Below, piece after piece: positions 26,060 through 34,906 of a stretch of DNA of 58,275 bases (its first letter is position 1; the number at the start of each line of letters is the position of its first letter). The notes under the pieces are model-generated. The model saw only the letters and a list, made by a program, of their open reading frames with translations, had not been told where the DNA came from and searched no databases. The stretch comes from Kofleriaceae bacterium (lineage in GTDB: Bacteria; Myxococcota_A; Polyangia; Haliangiales; Haliangiaceae). The translations under genes and the position numbers were made by a program. The stretch spans positions 1 to 58,275 of the forward strand of contig JANXOP010000253.1 in the NCBI GenBank assembly GCA_025357755.1. The letters are read 5' to 3'.

Positions 26060-27418
26060 ATGCGCCCTCATGTGGTGATCATCGGCGCGGGTTTCGGCGG
26101 GCTCGAGACTGCACGTCGCCTCGCGAAGGCACCCGTCCAGGTCACGCTCCTCGACCGGCGTAACCATCACCTGTTCCAGCCGCTGCTCTATCAGGTGGCG
26201 ACCGCGGCGCTGAACCCCGCCGATATCGCGTACCCAATCCGCGCGGCCGTCGCGACCCAGAAGAACGTGCGCGTGCTGCTCGCCGAGGCGCTCGCCATCG
26301 ATCCGGCTGCGCGAACCGTCGCCCTCGATGGCGGCGGCTCGCTGCACTACGACTACCTCGTCGTCGCGACCGGCGCGACGCACTCGTACTTCGGCAAGGA
26401 TCAGTGGGCGCAGTTCGCGCCAGGGTTGAAGTCGGTCGAGGACGCGCTCGAGATCCGGCGCCGGATCTTTCTCGCGTACGAAGCCGCCGAGCGCGAAGCC
26501 GATCCGGTCGTCCAGCGCGAGTACCTCACGTTTGCCGTGGTCGGTGGCGGTCCCACGGGTGTCGAGCTCGCGGGCGCGCTCGGCGAGATCGGCCTGCTCA
26601 CGCTGAAGAAAGATTTTCGTTCGATCGATCCCACGAACGTGCGCGTGATCTTGTTCGAGGGCACCGACCGCGTCCTGCGCGCATACCCGCCGAAGCTGTC
26701 GACGGCCGCGAAGGAATCGCTCGAGAAGCGACGCGCCGAAGTTCGCCTGAACACGTTCGTCACCGCGATCGACGCGACCGGCGTGACCGTGAAGACCGCC
26801 GCGGGTGAAGAGCGGATCGGCGTGCGCACGATCTTGTGGGCGGCCGGCGTGCAAGCCTCGCCGCTCGCCGCGTTCCTCGACGTGCCGCGCGACAAGAGTG
26901 GGCGCGTGATCGTGAATCCCGACCTGTCGATTCCGGATCGCCCCAACGTGTTCGTGATCGGCGATCTCGCGAAGATGATGATCGCCGCCGGTGCCCAGGA
27001 AGAAGTGCCGGGCGTCGCGCAAGGCGCGTTGCAAGGTGGTCGTCACGTCGCGAAGATCATCGCGACCGAAGCAGCGGGCCAGACCTCCGAGCGCCCCGCG
27101 TTCCGGTATCACGACAAGGGCAACATGGCGACGATCGGTCGCGCCGAGGCCGTGGTCGCTACCAAGAGCGTCGCGATCCACGGCTTGTTCGCGTGGTTGA
27201 TGTGGTGGGCCGTCCACATCTTCTTCCTGGTCGGGTTCCGTAACCGGGTGCTCGTGATGCTCAACTGGATGTGGTCGTGGCTGACCTTCCAGCGTGGTGC
27301 GCGCCTGATCACGGGGCCGGTCGGGCCGCTGCCCCCGATCACCACGATCGACGAGCATGGCGACATCCCACTTCCCCGCGCGGCTAAATCGGTCGAACTT
27401 CGCGACTTACCTAGCTGA
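26060..27418 (+). CDS. ndh: type II NADH dehydrogenase (NDH-2)
   Basis: 452 residues (454 if ATG 26054 is used). Single-subunit, non-proton-pumping NADH:quinone oxidoreductase on the inner face of the membrane. FAD site VVIIGAGFGGLETARRL at the N-terminus, NADH site VVGGGPTGVELAGALGE in the middle, the second FAD motif NVFVIGDLAKM, and the family's membrane-associating end (WLMWWAVHIFFLVGFRNRVL). It feeds electrons into the quinone pool. It stands alone between the amino-sugar genes and the 1383-residue repeat protein. Confidence 0.92.
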   Translation: MRPHVVIIGAGFGGLETARRLAKAPVQVTLLDRRNHHLFQPLLYQVATAALNPADIAYPIRAAVATQKNVRVLLAEALAIDPAARTVALDGGGSLHYDYLVVATGATHSYFGKDQWAQFAPGLKSVEDALEIRRRIFLAYEAAEREADPVVQREYLTFAVVGGGPTGVELAGALGEIGLLTLKKDFRSIDPTNVRVILFEGTDRVLRAYPPKLSTAAKESLEKRRAEVRLNTFVTAIDATGVTVKTAAGEERIGVRTILWAAGVQASPLAAFLDVPRDKSGRVIVNPDLSIPDRPNVFVIGDLAKMMIAAGAQEEVPGVAQGALQGGRHVAKIIATEAAGQTSERPAFRYHDKGNMATIGRAEAVVATKSVAIHGLFAWLMWWAVHIFFLVGFRNRVLVMLNWMWSWLTFQRGARLITGPVGPLPPITTIDEHGDIPLPRAAKSVELRDLPS

Positions 27419-27469
27419 TTTCGGGGCTGCGCGCGGCCGTTTCGAGGAATGACTGGTGCTCGGCTGACG

Positions 27470-27475
27470 TAGAAT
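27470..27475 (+). promoter_or_regulatory. -10-like TAGAAT before the giant repeat protein
   Basis: TAGAAT ends five bases (GGACC) before the GTG at 27481. No Shine-Dalgarno site is present. One of the best hexamers in the window. Confidence 0.5.
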
Positions 27476-27480
27476 GGACC

Positions 27481-30400
27481 GTGGCGGAGCGCGACCTTCA
27501 ACAGTCATCCCAGGTCCAGGGCCAAACCAAGCCAGCCGCCCCGGCGCCCTCGCAGGCACCGGGCGCGCTCGCTCTCGGTCACCAGCTGACCCTGTCGCAC
27601 GGCACGCTGGCCGTCGCCGGCGCCGTCGATCTCCTGACCCGCTATCCCGAGGATCGCGACGAGATGATGGCGATGCTGCACGACAAGTGCGGCAACACGT
27701 TCGTCCAGCAAGTCGTCACCGCGGAGCAGAAGCCCGAAAACCAGCACTGGTGGCAGACCGCCGCGCAGGCGACCGCCGATGGCGCGAAGCTGCTGTGGGA
27801 GCTCAACCAGCTCACCTCGTTTCATCCGATCAAAGGCACGTTCGAAGGCACCGTCGATCTCGCCGCCGCCTTGCGGTTCGCGCAGCTCGTGACGCCTGCC
27901 GACAAGCTCCCCGCGATCACGATGGGCGCCGTCCCGAAGGGCGCGAACAAGGTCTTTATCTCGATCAGCGTCTACCACAAGCATGCCGAGATCACGGCGC
28001 CGCAGATCCAGATCGCCGGGTTCTCGAACAACCAGATGATGGCCGGCTCGTGCCTGCTCGCGGGACTCACCGCGCACGCGACACCGACGGCCGTCGACGT
28101 CCAGTTCGCGAAGGCGAAGTTCGAGCACGTGACTTTTTTTCGCAACGGCCAGCATCTGATGGCGACGGATCTCGAAGTCACCGGGATGAAGGCGTCCGAA
28201 GCGAACAAGACCGCGGCGGTGATGTCGTTCACCGGCGCGCACGTGCATGGCCTCAAGTATCCGAATGCGCCGGTCGTCGATTTCGACATGCCGGGTGGCG
28301 CGAGCTTCGACGCGGTGTGGAACCACGTGGCCACACCGGCGGCCACGAACGCACCCACCGATCCGAACGTCGCCGATCTGCCAACGGTCCCCGACGTGCT
28401 GCCGAAGGGTTCGAAGATCGCGATCCAGCTCGTCGGTGCGCATGGCGCGGCGGGCGAGAATGCCGCGGGTGGCGGGTTCGAACGCTTCCACGCTGCGGTC
28501 GTGCAAGGTGCGACCGAGCTCGCGTCGATCGCGATCGATGGCTTCAATGCCGGTGGCACGACCACCGGAGGCGGTGCTGGATCCGCGACGATTCGCCAGT
28601 TCTCGATCACCGGTGATCCGGCACTCGTCACGCAGCTCCTGAAGAGCCCGCAGATCGCGGAGAACCCGAGCGTCAAGGCGGCGGTCGAGCTCGCGCGCAG
28701 TGCCGGCCTCGAGCCCACGGTCGGTGGTCACATCAGCGGTCACGACATCACGGCGACGCACGCGGGCGGCACCGATACCGTCAAAGGCGACTTCGAGGGC
28801 GAGCTCGATGTCCCGCAGCTCGGTAGCTTGCTCGTCCACCTCACCGGCGTGAGCGGGCACGCGAGCGGCGCCGAGGCGATGGGGGTGCAGTTTGCGAAGC
28901 TGACGCTGACCCTGCGTGGCAACGACAAGAAGGAGCTCGCCTACCTCGAGCTCGATGGTGGTGTCGGCACGCTCGCCGGTAAGGATCGCCAAGGCTCGGT
29001 CAAGAAGCTCGCGGCGCACGGCGATCTCGCGAAGCTCGTGACCGCGGCGAGCTCGGTCATCAAGCACGCCCCGGTCGATATTCGCGGCGCGCTCGGCGCG
29101 GTCAAGGCGCTCGGCGTGAGCGGCTCGATCACGGGCTCGCTCGAAGCGACCTCGCATGGCGACCAGGCCACGTTCGGCGGAGACTTCGATGCCCTCGTCG
29201 ATGTGGGCCCGGCTGGCTCGGTCAAGATCCACGTCGGCGCGATGCACGGCACCGAGGCGGGCGCGCTCTCGTTCGGCACGTTCACCGCACAGCTCAAGGA
29301 TGCGAAGGGCCACGACGCCGCGGGCATCTCGATCAGTGGCGCCGCCTCGGTCCCGGGCAAGGCGGGCAACGAAGCCGCGGTCACGGCGAAGAAGATCCAG
29401 GCCCACGGCGAAGACGCGACGGTCAGCACGATGATCGCCGCGCTCCAGGCCAAGGCGACCACGTTGCCTGCGCCGGTCAATGCCGCGTTCTCGATGGTAC
29501 GCAGGTTCTACGCGAACGCGGGCGGCGCGCTCACGCTCGCCAACGTCTCGACCGGGCAAGACAAGGCCGGTCACGGGGTCGCACGGGCGGCCGATGTCCA
29601 CGCGTCGTTCGAGCTCCACGGTGCAGGTTCCGCGGCGGTCACGCTTACGGGCTTCCGGGGCAGCTCGAGCCCGGCCTCGACGCAGCTCTCGTTCGGCAGC
29701 TTCGACGCGATCCTCACCGACACCACGGGTGCGAAGGCCGCGCACGTGCGCGTCGAAGGGTCGCACGACACGTTCGCGGCCGCCGGCAAGGCGGGCGCGG
29801 CGCCAGACTTCAGCATCGATGCGAAGGCCGTCCACATCGAGGGCAACTCGCAGAAGGCCGCGGCGCTGTTCGCGGGCATTCGCACGCACCTCGCGACGCT
29901 GCCGCAACCGATCGCCGCGTCGTTCAGGTTGATCGAGCAGTACGCCGGTAGCGTCTCGGCCGAAGGTACGATCGATGTCTCGAATGCGACCGTCGCGTCC
30001 AAGCGCGGCGCGATCGCCGCCCACGGCACGATCGAAGGGCACGTCCAGCTGCCCGAGGGCAAGCTCGACGTCAAGCTCGTCAATGCGCGCAACGACGGGA
30101 GCGAGCTCGCGTTCGATGCGCTCGATGCATCGCTCAAGGATGCCAAGGGGACCGTCGCGGCGAGCGTCCACGCCGCGAACGCTCAGACCGATCTGACGAA
30201 GAAGACCGTCGAGCTCGGCGCACTGCAATTCCACGGAGATGCCGCGAAGCTCAAGGGCATGCTCGATCCCGCGGTCCAGCGCGTGATGCCGCCGGGGATC
30301 GCGCACGTGCTCGCGAACCTCGATGGTTCCGCCTTCGATATCGGCGCGACGAACTTCGCGATGACGAACACCGCGACCGGCGGTCGCCGGTTCGACGCGA

Positions 30401-31632
30401 AGACGCTCACCGCGGCTGGCACCGTCGAGATCCACTCGGCGAAGGGGCACACCTTCATCGCGAAGCATGCGCAGCTCGAGCTCGATGGCGCCGACGTCAT
30501 CAACGATGCGGCCGGCAAGATGCGCGAGATCGATGTCGCCGCGCTCTCGGTCCGTGGCGTGTTCTCCGGGGCGGGCGACTTCGGTGGGGATGCCACGGTT
30601 CGCACCGGCGCCGCGAAGGTCTTGTTCGACAACGTCGGCGCGGTCTCGTCGGTTCAGGCCGCGAACATCCGTGGCAGCGGTGAAGTCGACCGCGCCGAGA
30701 AGCCGAGCAAAGGGCCGGCCAAGCCCGCGCACAAGCCGACCAAGGACGAGCAGCTCGCCAACCTCGCGAAGGAGACCGCCACCGCCGAGACCGTCGCGCA
30801 ATCGATTCGCACGGCCGATATTCGCGCGCGTGTCCCGATGTTCGCCGGCAAATACGGCCACGGTCTCGCCTCGATCGGTGTCCCCGTGGGCGCCGCGATC
30901 AACATCGCGATCGAAGTTCGCGATAACGCGCTCACGAACGAGACCTCGGTCCACATCAACCCCGCGCTCGATCTCCCGCTGTGGCTGACCGGCCAGGGCG
31001 TCGACCTCGAGACCAAGGGTCGGGAAGGCGCGCTCAAGGCTCGGATCGGCGGCTTCTTCGATCAAAACATCACCAAGTACATCGTCGGCAAGGGTCCGCT
31101 CGCCCTCGATCTACCGGGGCTCGTCGAGGAAGTTACCGCCCACATGCGCGAGGGCATCCTCAAGGCCGGCGAGCCCAAGGGCGACGATCCGGCGGCCGAC
31201 GCGCGCGATTCGCGCGATGCCCAGAAAGAAGCGGATCGGCTCGCGAAGGATCACGCCTCGTGGCAGCAGGATCACGATCGCGACGCCTCGCGCGGCGATG
31301 CGAAGCGTCTCGCGAAGGATGCGGCGAAGGAACCACGTGGCTCGATGGCAGACCTCGCGAGCAAGGGCATCGATCTGCCGCATGCGACCGCGAGCGCCGA
31401 TGTCACGCTCGGCAGCAGCACGGGTGCGGTCAGCGGTCACCTCCACGGTGCGGGCAATGGTGGTGGTCGGCTCCAGCTCTCCGCCGATGCGCTGACGGCG
31501 AACATCGATGGCAATGCGATCGAGACCCACAACTTCAACACTGGCGCGGTCGCGATCAACGACACCGGTAGTGCTCAGCAGATCGAGTTCACCGGCCTCT
31601 CGATCGGTGACTTCAGCTGGTCGCGCAAGTAG
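27481..31632 (+). CDS. 1383-residue repeat protein of unknown function
   Basis: I do not recognise the family. Residues 1-30 are Gln/Pro/Ala-rich. At about 45-80 there is a short helical module ending CGNTFVQQVV. An Ala/Gly-rich body of alternating helix and beta-strand follows. From about residue 386 a unit of 127-146 residues repeats at least five times (helix starts near 386, 518, 650, 796 and 923). Each helix (KATTLPAPVNAAFSMVRRF; LATLPQPIAASFRLIEQYAG) leads into strands carrying a shared element: LSFGTFTAQLKDAKG, LSFGSFDAILTDTTG, LAFDALDASLKDAKG. A beta-rich segment follows at about 1115-1225, then an Asp/Lys/Arg-rich helix (about 1235-1285) and a final beta segment ending FSWSRK. There is no signal peptide, membrane helix or enzyme motif. 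Export, if any, would need a non-Sec route. Composition matches the genome. Confidence 0.85.
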   Translation: MAERDLQQSSQVQGQTKPAAPAPSQAPGALALGHQLTLSHGTLAVAGAVDLLTRYPEDRDEMMAMLHDKCGNTFVQQVVTAEQKPENQHWWQTAAQATADGAKLLWELNQLTSFHPIKGTFEGTVDLAAALRFAQLVTPADKLPAITMGAVPKGANKVFISISVYHKHAEITAPQIQIAGFSNNQMMAGSCLLAGLTAHATPTAVDVQFAKAKFEHVTFFRNGQHLMATDLEVTGMKASEANKTAAVMSFTGAHVHGLKYPNAPVVDFDMPGGASFDAVWNHVATPAATNAPTDPNVADLPTVPDVLPKGSKIAIQLVGAHGAAGENAAGGGFERFHAAVVQGATELASIAIDGFNAGGTTTGGGAGSATIRQFSITGDPALVTQLLKSPQIAENPSVKAAVELARSAGLEPTVGGHISGHDITATHAGGTDTVKGDFEGELDVPQLGSLLVHLTGVSGHASGAEAMGVQFAKLTLTLRGNDKKELAYLELDGGVGTLAGKDRQGSVKKLAAHGDLAKLVTAASSVIKHAPVDIRGALGAVKALGVSGSITGSLEATSHGDQATFGGDFDALVDVGPAGSVKIHVGAMHGTEAGALSFGTFTAQLKDAKGHDAAGISISGAASVPGKAGNEAAVTAKKIQAHGEDATVSTMIAALQAKATTLPAPVNAAFSMVRRFYANAGGALTLANVSTGQDKAGHGVARAADVHASFELHGAGSAAVTLTGFRGSSSPASTQLSFGSFDAILTDTTGAKAAHVRVEGSHDTFAAAGKAGAAPDFSIDAKAVHIEGNSQKAAALFAGIRTHLATLPQPIAASFRLIEQYAGSVSAEGTIDVSNATVASKRGAIAAHGTIEGHVQLPEGKLDVKLVNARNDGSELAFDALDASLKDAKGTVAASVHAANAQTDLTKKTVELGALQFHGDAAKLKGMLDPAVQRVMPPGIAHVLANLDGSAFDIGATNFAMTNTATGGRRFDAKTLTAAGTVEIHSAKGHTFIAKHAQLELDGADVINDAAGKMREIDVAALSVRGVFSGAGDFGGDATVRTGAAKVLFDNVGAVSSVQAANIRGSGEVDRAEKPSKGPAKPAHKPTKDEQLANLAKETATAETVAQSIRTADIRARVPMFAGKYGHGLASIGVPVGAAINIAIEVRDNALTNETSVHINPALDLPLWLTGQGVDLETKGREGALKARIGGFFDQNITKYIVGKGPLALDLPGLVEEVTAHMREGILKAGEPKGDDPAADARDSRDAQKEADRLAKDHASWQQDHDRDASRGDAKRLAKDAAKEPRGSMADLASKGIDLPHATASADVTLGSSTGAVSGHLHGAGNGGGRLQLSADALTANIDGNAIETHNFNTGAVAINDTGSAQQIEFTGLSIGDFSWSRK

Positions 31633-31639
31633 CCACTGC

Positions 31640-32266
31640 CTAGAAGCGCGAGCGCAGGTCGGTCCGCTCGAAGTGCAAGCCGAGCTGCAACCCGATCATC
31701 ACGTCACTGTGGTGCGCGAGATCCGCGCCGACGATCGCTCCGACTGTCAGCACGCGCGTCGCCCACAGATCCAACCGGCCGCGCGCCTCGAGCACGCCCT
31801 CGGTCTTGACGTCGAGGAACGAGCCGTGGTCCGAAGGAAGCTCGATGTAGCGGATGCCAGGCGCGAGCTCGATGGCGCCCGCGAACGGGCCGGCCGTCAC
31901 GCGTGCGCCGGTGACGAACTTGCCGACCGCCAACGTGCCCGAGGTCTGGAGCTCCATCGGCTGATTCGTGGTGGTGCGGGCCGCGTTGTCCGTCGGGCCG
32001 ATCACGGCGGTCATCGAGCCGATGTCGAGCTCGCCACCGATATAGAACGTGCGATTGATCTGCAGCATCGGCGCGAACCGACCGAAGTCACCGCGATAGA
32101 GCAGGCCGTTGCCGCCATCGATGCGGGTGGCGTTGACGCCAAAGTCGACCCACATACCGCTGTACGAGACGCGCGAGCTCTGGCGCGCGATGTACGCGTC
32201 TTCCATCGGCTCTGCCGCCGCCACACCTGCAACCATCAAGAACCCGACGACGAGCGTGCTGCGCAT
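31640..32266 (-). CDS. exported outer-membrane beta-barrel-like protein, unknown function
   Basis: 208 residues. The signal peptide MRSTLVVGFLMVAGVAAA is followed by alternating hydrophobic/polar strands (MWVDFGVNATRI, FYIGGELDIGSMTAV, VLTVGAIVGADLAHHSDVMI) and a terminal Phe, as in small outer-membrane barrels. An in-frame ATG nine bases earlier overlaps the TAGGAT box, so ATG 32266, seven bases after that box, is the better start. The barrel reading is an inference from the strand pattern. It converges on the giant repeat protein gene with a 7-bp gap. Downstream of its promoter, about 100 bp up to the Kelch gene end (32280-32383) show nothing recognisable. Confidence 0.75.
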   Translation of the reverse strand: MRSTLVVGFLMVAGVAAAEPMEDAYIARQSSRVSYSGMWVDFGVNATRIDGGNGLLYRGDFGRFAPMLQINRTFYIGGELDIGSMTAVIGPTDNAARTTTNQPMELQTSGTLAVGKFVTGARVTAGPFAGAIELAPGIRYIELPSDHGSFLDVKTEGVLEARGRLDLWATRVLTVGAIVGADLAHHSDVMIGLQLGLHFERTDLRSRF

Positions 32267-32273
32267 GGGCTGC

Positions 32274-32279
32274 ATCCTA
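32274..32279 (-). promoter_or_regulatory. -10-like TAGGAT before the barrel-like gene
   Basis: Minus-strand TAGGAT, seven bases (GCAGCCC), then ATG 32266. The upstream ATG at 32275 overlaps the hexamer and is unlikely to be used. Confidence 0.5.
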
Positions 32280-32383
32280 GCCGAAAGCGCGCGCCAAGCG
32301 TCAACGATCGTCTATACGCGTCTACGCGAGCCTGGCGCGATCGATAACTTCGAGCATCGCGTGTGCTGTCGCACGGCCCTCCT

Positions 32384-33814
32384 TCATCGTCGCCCGAGCG
32401 CCGGAGGGTTGTAGCGCGCGGCCGGAGCCGCATCGCTCGTTCCCCCCGAGACGAGGACGGTGCCGTCGCAGAGGAGGGTCGCACTGTGGTTCGCCCGCGG
32501 TACGGACATGTGATCGGTCGCGACGACATCGACCGAGCCGTCGATCGGATCGACGCGCGCGATGAAGGCCGTATCGGTCACGGTGCCAGTGATCGTGCGC
32601 CCGCCGGTGAGCAACACGCGACCATCCGGCAGTGGGGTCGCTGCAAACTCGGTGAGGCCGGCATTCGCGGGGAGCTGACCGACGGAGACAAAGCCGGCGT
32701 CGAGTGTGAACAGCTCGATCGTCGCGACCGGCGTATTCGTCGCATCGACGCCGCCGAGGATCAGCACGCTGCCATCCGGCATCAGCACGGCGCGATGACC
32801 CGAGCGCGGCACGACCATCGCGGTCGCGGTGAACGTGGCGGAGAAGCCTTCGCTCAGCGGTTTGAACAGCTCGGCATTTTTCACCGGTACCCCGGCGGCA
32901 TCGAGCCCACCGGCGACGAGCACCGCGGCGCCGACATCGTCGCCGAGCCGGGTCGCGGTGTGGCCGTAGCGCGGATGCACGAGCAACGCGCGCAGCACGC
33001 GCACGGTCGCGGTGCCGTTCGCGATCGAGACTTCGTCGACGGCGCTCGACGGGCCCGTGGGATCGCGACCCCCGATCGCGATCACGCGGCCGTCGGTCAG
33101 CGCGGTCGCGGTGAGATCCCAGCGCGCCATCTGCGCATCGTCGATACGCTCGACGCGTCGGCCACTCGGCGCATCTGGCTCGACGAGCTCGATGAACGTG
33201 GCGCCGACGCCGCTCACCATCCCGCCGATCATCGCGATCCGGGTATCGCCGCCGGTGCCGAGCGCTGCGGGTACGGCACCGATGCGCGGCGTGACCTCGG
33301 GCGGAGCCGCGAGCAGGGCGAGCTGGCCGGACTTTGGATCGAACCGCTCGATCTGGCCGGTCGGCATGGCGGTCCCGGGTACGACGCCACCGAGGATCAG
33401 GCCGGCCCCGTCGACATCGGTGATCGCATGCCCGCTCTCGCGCGCTTCCGGGATCAGCTCGAGATCCGCGAACTTCACCGAGCGCGAGAAGAACAAGTGA
33501 GGCGTGGGTGCGCCGCTCGCATTCACCGCGACCGGGCACGTGCGGCCGTACGCGACTTCGCTCGTGCCGACCCGACCCGTCATGTGGATCACGAGGTCAT
33601 CGGCGAACGGCACACCAGGCAAGGAGATCTGCTGGCCCGAGGAGAACGTCTGCGACACGAGGTCGGCTTGCGAGCCTTGATGAGCAGCCGACATCACGAT
33701 CTCGTCGAGCGGAAACGCCGATGCCGAATCGTTCGCGGGTACGTCGATGACCGGCGCGACCACGACCGCGTTGTCGGCGCACGCGGCGCACGCGCAGAGC
33801 ACGAGCGCGCGCAT
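32384..33814 (-). CDS. Kelch-repeat lipoprotein
   Basis: 476 residues. A short lipoprotein signal ([12 protein letters not shown]) is followed by a beta-domain of about 120 residues and then a Kelch propeller. The repeat 'R.GH.A..L.DGRVLI.GG' recurs about six times (RSGHRAVLMPDGSVLILGG; ANHSATLLCDGTVLVSGG; LPDGRVLLTGG). Kelch propellers bind proteins or glycans; none of the blades shows an active site. ATG 33814 overlaps the upstream stop as TGATG, so it is coupled to the TPR protein gene and probably acts with it and with kinase 2 at the cell surface. Confidence 0.82.
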   Translation of the reverse strand: MRALVLCACAACADNAVVVAPVIDVPANDSASAFPLDEIVMSAAHQGSQADLVSQTFSSGQQISLPGVPFADDLVIHMTGRVGTSEVAYGRTCPVAVNASGAPTPHLFFSRSVKFADLELIPEARESGHAITDVDGAGLILGGVVPGTAMPTGQIERFDPKSGQLALLAAPPEVTPRIGAVPAALGTGGDTRIAMIGGMVSGVGATFIELVEPDAPSGRRVERIDDAQMARWDLTATALTDGRVIAIGGRDPTGPSSAVDEVSIANGTATVRVLRALLVHPRYGHTATRLGDDVGAAVLVAGGLDAAGVPVKNAELFKPLSEGFSATFTATAMVVPRSGHRAVLMPDGSVLILGGVDATNTPVATIELFTLDAGFVSVGQLPANAGLTEFAATPLPDGRVLLTGGRTITGTVTDTAFIARVDPIDGSVDVVATDHMSVPRANHSATLLCDGTVLVSGGTSDAAPAARYNPPALGRR

Positions 33815-34869
33815 CAAAACGAGAGTCCCTTCGGCAGCGTCGGCCGGACCGTCGCATCGGTCGCACCGGTGTTACCCGCGATCGCCGCCGTGATCGGAAT
33901 CGCGATCGCCGCGGTCACCAGCACCGCACCGGCGACCCACGCCCAGCGCGAGCGATACCAGGGCTCGTGGACGATCATCGATGGAGCGAGCATGGCATCG
34001 ACGATCTTCGCGACCGGGGCGAGGTCGCCGTGCGCGACGCTCGCGCTGCGCCGGTCGCGCTCGCGCCCGTCGATGCCGACGAGTCGCACCGTCGCCAGAT
34101 TGCCGCGGACCTCGACGACGATCACCGCACGCGCGTTCGCGGTGCGCGCCTGGATCAAGACCTCGGTCTCCGACGGCGCTTCGTACGGTTTCGGACTCGC
34201 GACCAAATGCATGTCGAGCGACGTGAGATCGACGCGGCTCGCCCACGCTTCGTGATCCGGGCACACCACGCGCGCGAAGTGCGGTCCCGTCGGACGCAGC
34301 ACGGCACCTGCGACCGGCTCGCTGTCGATCAGCGCGGTGCAGCCCGGCGGTGGATCGAGCACGAGCTTCGAGGTCGGATGCTTGGTCGCGACATCTTCCT
34401 GAACACGCGCGAGCAGTGCCGAGATCTTCGGCGCGTACTGCGACGGATCGAGCGTGCGCGCGGGGTAGATCACGAGGGACTCGACGAGCTCCTCCCAGGC
34501 AGCACTCTCGTCGCCCTGCGCGGCACGCACGAGCCCGCGATACAGGAACAGATCCGAGAGCTGCGATCGCGTGAGGCCGGCGCCGCCGGTCTTGTCGGCG
34601 AGCCCCTTCGCTTGATCGAGGAGGCTCGTCGCTTCGTCCAGCCGGATCGCGGTGTACGCCGCGATGCCGCGGGCCAAGAATTGCTCGGTCTCGACGGTCG
34701 CGGGAGGTGCCGGCGAGCGATCGATGACCGCAGCACCTCGGGCCTGGCCGACCACCTCGATCGGTCGGATCGTGGTCCCGGGCGCCCACACCACGACGAG
34801 GTCGGCTCCAGGCGCAGCTAGCGCAGGGGCCGCCACCGCCAGGGTCGCCAACACGAGGATGCGCCTCAC
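33814..34869 (-). CDS. exported TPR-like protein with C-terminal membrane helix (beside kinase 2)
   Basis: 351 residues from GTG 34869 (357 from GTG 34887). The shorter form gives a clean signal peptide ([18 protein letters not shown]). Residues about 65-165 hold TPR-like helices ([40 protein letters not shown]), followed by a beta-rich, PEGA-like segment ([20 protein letters not shown]) and a later alpha/beta part. One membrane helix lies near 310-335 ([20 protein letters not shown]). It is divergent from kinase 2 with a 37-bp gap, and heads a two-gene unit with the Kelch lipoprotein. The architecture echoes the TPR partner of kinase 1, which suggests a recurring sensor/kinase module. Confidence 0.8.
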   Translation of the reverse strand: MRRILVLATLAVAAPALAAPGADLVVVWAPGTTIRPIEVVGQARGAAVIDRSPAPPATVETEQFLARGIAAYTAIRLDEATSLLDQAKGLADKTGGAGLTRSQLSDLFLYRGLVRAAQGDESAAWEELVESLVIYPARTLDPSQYAPKISALLARVQEDVATKHPTSKLVLDPPPGCTALIDSEPVAGAVLRPTGPHFARVVCPDHEAWASRVDLTSLDMHLVASPKPYEAPSETEVLIQARTANARAVIVVEVRGNLATVRLVGIDGRERDRRSASVAHGDLAPVAKIVDAMLAPSMIVHEPWYRSRWAWVAGAVLVTAAIAIPITAAIAGNTGATDATVRPTLPKGLSF

Positions 34870-34891
34870 TCCCGTGCAGTTTGGCACAGGC

Positions 34892-34897
34892 TATAGT
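34892..34897 (+). promoter_or_regulatory. -10-like TATAGT before kinase 2; overlaps a minus-strand TATAGC
   Basis: TATAGT ends nine bases before ATG 34907. CTATAG is self-complementary, so the minus strand offers TATAGC toward the TPR gene from nearly the same bases. Polymerases starting in the two directions would compete. Confidence 0.45.
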
Positions 34898-34906
34898 TCA
34901 GGTGAT

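Noticed and set aside
27505..31065. 1186-codon open frame antisense to the giant repeat protein
   Set aside because: Composition is Arg/Glu/Asp/Gly-rich with no domains. It mirrors the codon periodicity of the real gene; long antisense frames are expected at this GC content. The same applies to 3991-5799 (-), 47660-50860 (-), 17818-19509 (-) and 7903-9741 (+).
27481..31632. Calling the giant protein AsmA, RTX or an autotransporter
   Set aside because: It has no signal peptide, no N-terminal membrane helix, no GGxGxD repeats and no barrel end. Only the repeated helix/strand layout recalls groove-forming lipid-transfer proteins.
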